From an uncultured Collinsella sp. (GTDB lineage: Bacteria; Actinomycetota; Coriobacteriia; Coriobacteriales; Coriobacteriaceae): a DNA stretch of 9,629 bases. Shown here piece after piece: positions 5,262 to 9,629 of the stretch. The stretch covers positions 1 through 9,629 of the forward strand of contig CABUSL010000080.1 of NCBI GenBank assembly GCA_902494295.1. The letters are read 5' to 3'. Position 1 is the first letter of the stretch; each line of letters begins with the position of its first letter. The notes beneath the pieces are model-generated. The model saw only the letters and a list, made by a program, of their open reading frames with translations, had not been told where the DNA came from and ran no database searches. A program made the translations under genes and the position numbers.

Positions 5262-7259
5262 ATGGCAAAAAACACCGCAAACTATGGTAACGACAGTATC
5301 CGCCAGCTCAAGGACGAGGAGCGCGTACGCCTGCGCCCCGCCGTCATCTTTGGCTCGGACGGGCTCGACGGCTGCGCGCATGCCGCCTTCGAGATCTTGT
5401 CCAACGCCGTTGACGAGGCGCGCCAGGGCTACGGCAAGCTCATCACCCTTACCGCCTTTCGCGATGGTTCCATTCAGGTAGAGGACAACGGCCGCGGCTG
5501 CCCGCTCGACTGGAACCCCTCCGAGAAGCGCTTTAACTGGGAACTCGTCTTTTGCGAGCTCTACGCCGGCGGCAAATACAACAATAACCAGGGCGGCGAC
5601 TACGACTTCTCGCTCGGCACCAACGGCCTGGGCTCATGCGCAACCCAGTACGCCTCCGAATACATGGACGTCACGGTTTGGCGCGACGGCAACAAGTACT
5701 CCCTGCACTTTAAGAAGGGCAAGGTCGTCGGTGCCAAAAAGAAGGCACTCGAGATTGAGCCCAGCGGCGAGGATCGCACCGGCACCACCATTAAGTGGCG
5801 TCCCGATCTCGAGGTCTTTACCTCCATCAGCATCCCCCACGATTGGTATCGCGAGACAATGCGCCGCCAGGCCGTGGTCAACGCCAACGTGACCTTCCGC
5901 CTGCGTATCGAGGGCGACGATGGCGAGTTTTCCGAAGAGGATTTTTGCTATCCCAAGGGCATCGAAGACTACGTGCTCGAGAAGGTCGGTACCGACTACC
6001 TCACCGAGCCCTTCTTTATCGAGGCCGACCGTCGCGGTCGCGATCGCGAGGACCTGCCCGACTACAATGTAAAGATCACCGCGTGCATGTGCTTCTCGCG
6101 CACCTTCATGATGCAGGAGTACTACCACAACTCATCGTGGCTCGAGAACGGCGGCTCGCCCGAGAAGGCCGCCCGCAGCGCTCTGACCAGTGCCATCGAT
6201 GCTTACATTAAGCAACAGGGCAAGTACAACAAAAACGAGAGCGGCATTAAGTGGCAGGATGTCCAGGACTGTCTGGTGCTGGTGACCAACTGCTTCTCCA
6301 CCCAGACGTCCTATGAAAACCAGACTAAGAAGGCCATCAACAACCGCTTTATCCAGCAGGCTATGACGGCCTTCTTTAAGGAGCGCCTCTCGACTTACCT
6401 GATCGAGAACAAAGACGCCGCCAACAAGATCATGGAGCAGGTGCTCATCAACAAGCGCTCGCGCGAGAACGCCGAGAAGACGCGTCAGAGCATCAAGACC
6501 AACCTGCAGCAGAAGACCGACATGGCCAACCGCGTGCAGAAGTTCATCGACTGCCGCTCCAAGGACAAGAGCCGCCGCGAGATCTACATCGTAGAGGGCG
6601 ACTCGGCAGCAGGCGCCATTCGTACCTCGCGCGATGCCGAGTTCCAGGGCGTTATGCCCGTCCGTGGCAAAATCCTCAACTGCCTAAAGGAGGACTATCC
6701 ACGCATCTTTAAGTCCGACATCATCATGGACCTCATGCGCGTGCTGGGCTGCGGCGTGGAGATCAAGGACAAGCGCATCAAGAACCTTGGCGCCTTTGAC
6801 CTGGACAACCTCAACTGGAACAAGGTCATCATCTGTACGGACGCCGACGTCGACGGTTACCACATCCGCACGCTCGTGCTCACCATGCTTTACCGCCTGG
6901 TGCCCACACTTATCGACGAGGGTTACGTGTATATCGCCGAGTCGCCGCTCTACGAGATCAACTGCAAAGAGAAGACCTACTTTGCCTACACCGAGCTCGA
7001 GAAGAACGGCATCCTCAAGGAGATTGGCGACCAAAAGTGCTCCATCAACCGCTCCAAGGGTCTTGGCGAGAACGACCCGGACATGATGTGGCTCACCACC
7101 ATGAACCCCGAGACGCGCCGCCTGATCAAGGTAGAACCCGAGGACGTCACCAAGATGGAGACCATGTTTAACCTGTTGCTGGGCAACGACGAAGCGGGCC
7201 GCAAGCGCCATATCTCCGAGCACGGCAAGGAATATCTGGACCAGCTGGACCTGCAATAG
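5262..7259 (+). CDS. parE: Type IIA DNA topoisomerase subunit B (ParE/GyrB family, divergent)
   Basis: The 665-residue protein supplies the ATPase and metal-binding TOPRIM half of a type IIA topoisomerase. GHKL ATPase residues are visible: E44 (general base) and N48 in FEILSNAVDEA, D75-N76-G77-R78-G79, AGGK at 102-105, and the Q354-T355-K356 loop whose lysine contacts ATP. TOPRIM residues are E445 in VEGDSAAG, a PVRGKILN motif, and D527, D529, D531 in TDADVDGYH. RSKGLGE (597-603) completes the signature. Length fits ParE or a Gram-positive GyrB; the insert of enterobacterial GyrB is absent. The ATP-lid motif, canonically GGLHGVG, reads GTNGLGS (119-125), marking a divergent branch. The A-subunit gene follows after 45 bases, so the two are surely co-transcribed. 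An SOS-type box precedes the gene. ParE rather than GyrB is favoured by the partner's C-terminus; a second gyrase cannot be excluded. Confidence 0.92.
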   Translation: MAKNTANYGNDSIRQLKDEERVRLRPAVIFGSDGLDGCAHAAFEILSNAVDEARQGYGKLITLTAFRDGSIQVEDNGRGCPLDWNPSEKRFNWELVFCELYAGGKYNNNQGGDYDFSLGTNGLGSCATQYASEYMDVTVWRDGNKYSLHFKKGKVVGAKKKALEIEPSGEDRTGTTIKWRPDLEVFTSISIPHDWYRETMRRQAVVNANVTFRLRIEGDDGEFSEEDFCYPKGIEDYVLEKVGTDYLTEPFFIEADRRGRDREDLPDYNVKITACMCFSRTFMMQEYYHNSSWLENGGSPEKAARSALTSAIDAYIKQQGKYNKNESGIKWQDVQDCLVLVTNCFSTQTSYENQTKKAINNRFIQQAMTAFFKERLSTYLIENKDAANKIMEQVLINKRSRENAEKTRQSIKTNLQQKTDMANRVQKFIDCRSKDKSRREIYIVEGDSAAGAIRTSRDAEFQGVMPVRGKILNCLKEDYPRIFKSDIIMDLMRVLGCGVEIKDKRIKNLGAFDLDNLNWNKVIICTDADVDGYHIRTLVLTMLYRLVPTLIDEGYVYIAESPLYEINCKEKTYFAYTELEKNGILKEIGDQKCSINRSKGLGENDPDMMWLTTMNPETRRLIKVEPEDVTKMETMFNLLLGNDEAGRKRHISEHGKEYLDQLDLQ

Positions 7260-7294
7260 CAGCAAATCGATAACGACGGCCCATAAGAAGTTCA

Positions 7295-7300
7295 AGAGGA
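7295..7300 (+). promoter_or_regulatory. Ribosome binding site supporting a GTG start for the A subunit
   Basis: AGAGGA lies 4 bases before GTG at 7305 and is the only good Shine-Dalgarno sequence in the 45-base gap between the two subunit genes. The next in-frame ATG is at residue 41, inside a conserved motif, so GTG is the start. Confidence 0.75.
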
Positions 7301-7304
7301 AATC

Positions 7305-9545
7305 GTGGCAAAGAAGAAGACGAAGAACCAGCCAAAGAAAAAGCAGGTTAACGCCGAGAACGTCATCGGCCTGCACTCCGAGGTCACCGATCAGCCGATC
7401 ACGCAGACGCTCGAGGTCAACTACATGCCCTACGCCATGAGCGTCAACGTCTCGCGTGCGTTCCCCGAGATCGACGGCTTTAAGCCCTCGCACCGCAAGC
7501 TGCTCTACACCATGTACAAGATGGGTCTGCTCAAGGGCGAACGCCAGAAGAGCGCCAACATCGTGGGCCAGACCATGAAGCTCAACCCGCACGGCGATGC
7601 CGCGATCTACGAGACGATGGTGCGTCTGGCAACCGGCAACGAGGCGTTGCTCGCACCGTTCGTTGAGTCGAAGGGCAACTTTGGCAAGTACTATTCGGGC
7701 GACCTGAGCTACGCCGCCTCGCGTTATACCGAGGCCAAGCTCTCCCCCATCAGCGCCGAGATCTTCAAGGACATCGACAAGGACCCGGTCGACTTCGTCG
7801 ACAGCTACGACGGTGCCATGAAGGAGCCGCGCCTACTGCCCACCACGTTCCCCAACATCCTTGTCTCGGCCAACAAGGGCATCGGCGTCGCCATGGCGTC
7901 CGACATCTGCGGCTTCAACCTCAACGAGGTCTGCACCGCCACGATGCACTACCTGCAGGATCCCGACTGCGACCTGCTCGAGTACATGCCCATGCCCGAC
8001 TTCTCGACCGGCGGCGAGATCATCTACCGCCGCGAGGAGATGGAGAAGATTATTGAGACCGGCCTGGGCAGCTTCCAGATCCGCTCCCGCTGGCGTTGGA
8101 TTCCCGAAGAGCGCATCATCGAGGTCTACGAGATTCCCTACACCACCAAGACCGATGTCATCATCGAGCGCATCGTCAAGCTCTCCAAGGAAGGCAAGGC
8201 CAAGGAGATCGCCGACATCCGCGACGAGACAGACCTTTCGGGTCTGCGCATCGCCATCGACCTTAAGCGCGGCGTCGACCCCGACAAGCTCATGGCCAAG
8301 CTCTATCGCTCGACCACGCTGCAGGATTCGTTCTCGTGCAACTTCAACGTGCTCGTCGACGGCTATCCCCGTGTTATGGGCGTGCGCCAGATTCTGCACG
8401 AGTGGGTCAAGTGGCGTATTGAGTCCACGCGTCGCCGCATTAACTTTGACCTGGGCAAAAAGTCCGAGCGCCTGCACCTGCTGCACGGCCTCGAGGCGAT
8501 TCTGCTCGACATCGACAAGGCCATCGCCATCATCCGCGGCACCAAGCTCGAAGCCGAGGTCGTGCCCAACCTTATGAAGGGTTTCGACATCGACGAGACC
8601 CAGGCCGAGTTTGTTGCCGAGCTTAAGCTCCGCAACATCAACGAGGAGTACATCCTCAACCGCACCAAGGACATTGCCAAGCTTGAGGGCGAGATTGCCG
8701 AGCTTGAGGAGATCCTCTCCAGCGAGGAGAACATCAAGAAGGTCATCAGCGACGAGCTGGCCGCGGTCAACAAGAAGTACGTGATGCCGCGCCGCACGGG
8801 CAGGATCGAGCCCCATGAGGTTATCGAGGTAAGCCTGGAGCCCGAGGTCGAGGAGTATCCGGTCACCATCATGCTCTCGCGCGACGGCTACCTTAAGAAG
8901 ATGACCGACCGCGTGCTCAAGAAGGCTACCACGCTCAAGTACAAGGACGGCGACAAGCCCTTTATCGAGTTCCCGTCCTCCAACACCCACGAGCTGCTGG
9001 TCTTTACCAACAAGAGCCAGGTGTACAAGTGCAAGGTTGCGGCGTTTGAGGACACCAAGTCGGCCCAGCTGGGCTCGTACCTGCCGACCGATCTTGAGAT
9101 GGAACCCGACGAGAGCGTCATCTGGGTCATCGACCCCGAGGACTACAAGGCCGACGTGCTGTTCGTCTTTGAGAACGGCCGCGTGGTGCGCGTCGCACTT
9201 GCTGGATACGTCACCAAGACCAACCGCAAGCGCCTCAAGAACGCCATCTACGGTGGCAGCAAGCTGCTGTATGCCCAGGTGCTCAAGGAAGATCGCGACA
9301 TCGCGCTGGTCTCGAGCGACTATCGTTTGATGAACTTCAACACGTCGCTGCTCAAGACCAAGACGACCACCAACACGCAGGGCGTCCAGGCCTTTACGGC
9401 CAAGAAGGGCCGCTCGGTCACCACCGTCGGCACGACCGAGGAAATCCTTGGCGCCGGCGTCTCGGCCGAGAAGTTCACCGCGCAGAGCCTGCCTTCTGCC
9501 GGTGCCCTCATGAAAGAAAACGACATGCCGAGTTTGTTTGACTAG
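7305..9545 (+). CDS. parC: Type IIA DNA topoisomerase subunit A (ParC/GyrA family, divergent)
   Basis: The 746-residue protein is the DNA breakage-reunion subunit. After a Lys-rich start, family motifs run in order: YMPYAMSVNVSRAFPEIDGFKPSHRKLLY (canonical DGLKPVHRR region at about 57-65), NPHGDAAIYE (94-103), GNFG (124-127), and the catalytic Tyr141 in AASRYTEAKLS, with Arg140 beside it. A charged heptad-like stretch at about 455-500 is the coiled coil before the exit gate. From about 508 to the end lies a beta-rich C-terminal domain of some 240 residues, consistent with a pinwheel, but I find no GyrA box (QRRGGKG type), which is required for negative supercoiling by gyrase. The protein should therefore act like topoisomerase IV with the upstream B subunit. 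Alanine (A99) replaces the serine equivalent to GyrA Ser83, and Glu103 replaces Asp87. The length matches ParC. Confidence 0.92.
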   Translation: MAKKKTKNQPKKKQVNAENVIGLHSEVTDQPITQTLEVNYMPYAMSVNVSRAFPEIDGFKPSHRKLLYTMYKMGLLKGERQKSANIVGQTMKLNPHGDAAIYETMVRLATGNEALLAPFVESKGNFGKYYSGDLSYAASRYTEAKLSPISAEIFKDIDKDPVDFVDSYDGAMKEPRLLPTTFPNILVSANKGIGVAMASDICGFNLNEVCTATMHYLQDPDCDLLEYMPMPDFSTGGEIIYRREEMEKIIETGLGSFQIRSRWRWIPEERIIEVYEIPYTTKTDVIIERIVKLSKEGKAKEIADIRDETDLSGLRIAIDLKRGVDPDKLMAKLYRSTTLQDSFSCNFNVLVDGYPRVMGVRQILHEWVKWRIESTRRRINFDLGKKSERLHLLHGLEAILLDIDKAIAIIRGTKLEAEVVPNLMKGFDIDETQAEFVAELKLRNINEEYILNRTKDIAKLEGEIAELEEILSSEENIKKVISDELAAVNKKYVMPRRTGRIEPHEVIEVSLEPEVEEYPVTIMLSRDGYLKKMTDRVLKKATTLKYKDGDKPFIEFPSSNTHELLVFTNKSQVYKCKVAAFEDTKSAQLGSYLPTDLEMEPDESVIWVIDPEDYKADVLFVFENGRVVRVALAGYVTKTNRKRLKNAIYGGSKLLYAQVLKEDRDIALVSSDYRLMNFNTSLLKTKTTTNTQGVQAFTAKKGRSVTTVGTTEEILGAGVSAEKFTAQSLPSAGALMKENDMPSLFD

Positions 9546-9629
9546 GACGACGGCAGAACCGCCATAAGCTCTCAAAACGGTGGGGCCCGGGACCAATTTG
9601 AACGCCGTTTATGCGCGCATGAGGCTGTA
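9546..9629. other. Sequence after the topoisomerase operon
   Basis: No gene or convincing terminator is visible. AAACGG and CCGTTT flank a GC-rich stretch, but no U tract follows in the plus direction. Reading leftward from the right edge, a minus-strand frame could end at a TAA (9609-9611), but too little remains to support a gene. Confidence 0.4.

Noticed and set aside
7833..9596. A 587-codon open frame on the minus strand opposite the topoisomerase A gene
   Set aside because: It is antisense to a gene with clear family motifs, is very rich in Leu/Val/Asp/Gly as expected for a GC-rich shadow frame, and has no recognisable domain.
9576..9620. Possible terminator (AAACGG / CCGTTT) and the 10-bp palindrome ATGCGCGCAT near the right edge
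   Set aside because: The loop is long, no U tract follows in the plus direction, and a 10-bp palindrome is expected by chance in a window of this size.

Overview
The window looks like chromosomal DNA of a high-GC Gram-positive bacterium, most likely a gut actinobacterium of the Coriobacteriia (Collinsella or a relative). This is inferred from base composition and codon use, a diderm-free surface repertoire (a sortase-anchored protein and a lipoprotein), an actinobacterial-type LexA box, and a divergent type IIA topoisomerase gene pair. No 16S rRNA or other taxonomic marker is present, so the genus is a guess.

Layout from left to right: (1) 1-2187, plus strand: the 3' part of a large secreted surface protein that enters from the left edge and ends in a Gly/Ser linker, an LAGTG sorting motif and a membrane segment. 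(2) 2300-3319, minus strand: a two-domain lipoprotein, convergent with the first gene; a good intrinsic terminator for it lies in the gap. (3) 3320-3721: a 402-base gene-free stretch holding alternating GGCCCATAA-type repeats and then a striking 35-bp inverted repeat built on the hexamer ACTCGG. (4) 3722-5104, plus strand: an AAA+ ATPase with a winged-helix region and a PD-(D/E)XK nuclease-like C-terminus, whose GTG start directly abuts the right arm of that inverted repeat. (5) 5105-5261: an intergenic region with a perfect TCGAAC-N4-GTTCGA LexA/SOS-type box and a plausible sigma-70-type promoter. (6) 5262-7259 and 7305-9545, plus strand: a two-gene operon for a type IIA topoisomerase, B (ATPase/TOPRIM) then A (breakage-reunion) subunit. 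(7) 9546-9629: no supported gene.

The two topoisomerase proteins should form one A2B2 enzyme. The A subunit has no visible GyrA box, which favours a topoisomerase IV-like decatenating or relaxing role over gyrase. Both subunits depart from textbook motifs and are best described as a divergent ParE/ParC pair. The SOS-type box suggests that LexA controls the operon. The most unusual part of the window is the ATPase with its symmetric repeat array, which encloses the candidate promoter and the ribosome binding site. It looks like an autoregulated or repeat-recognising module of unknown purpose.
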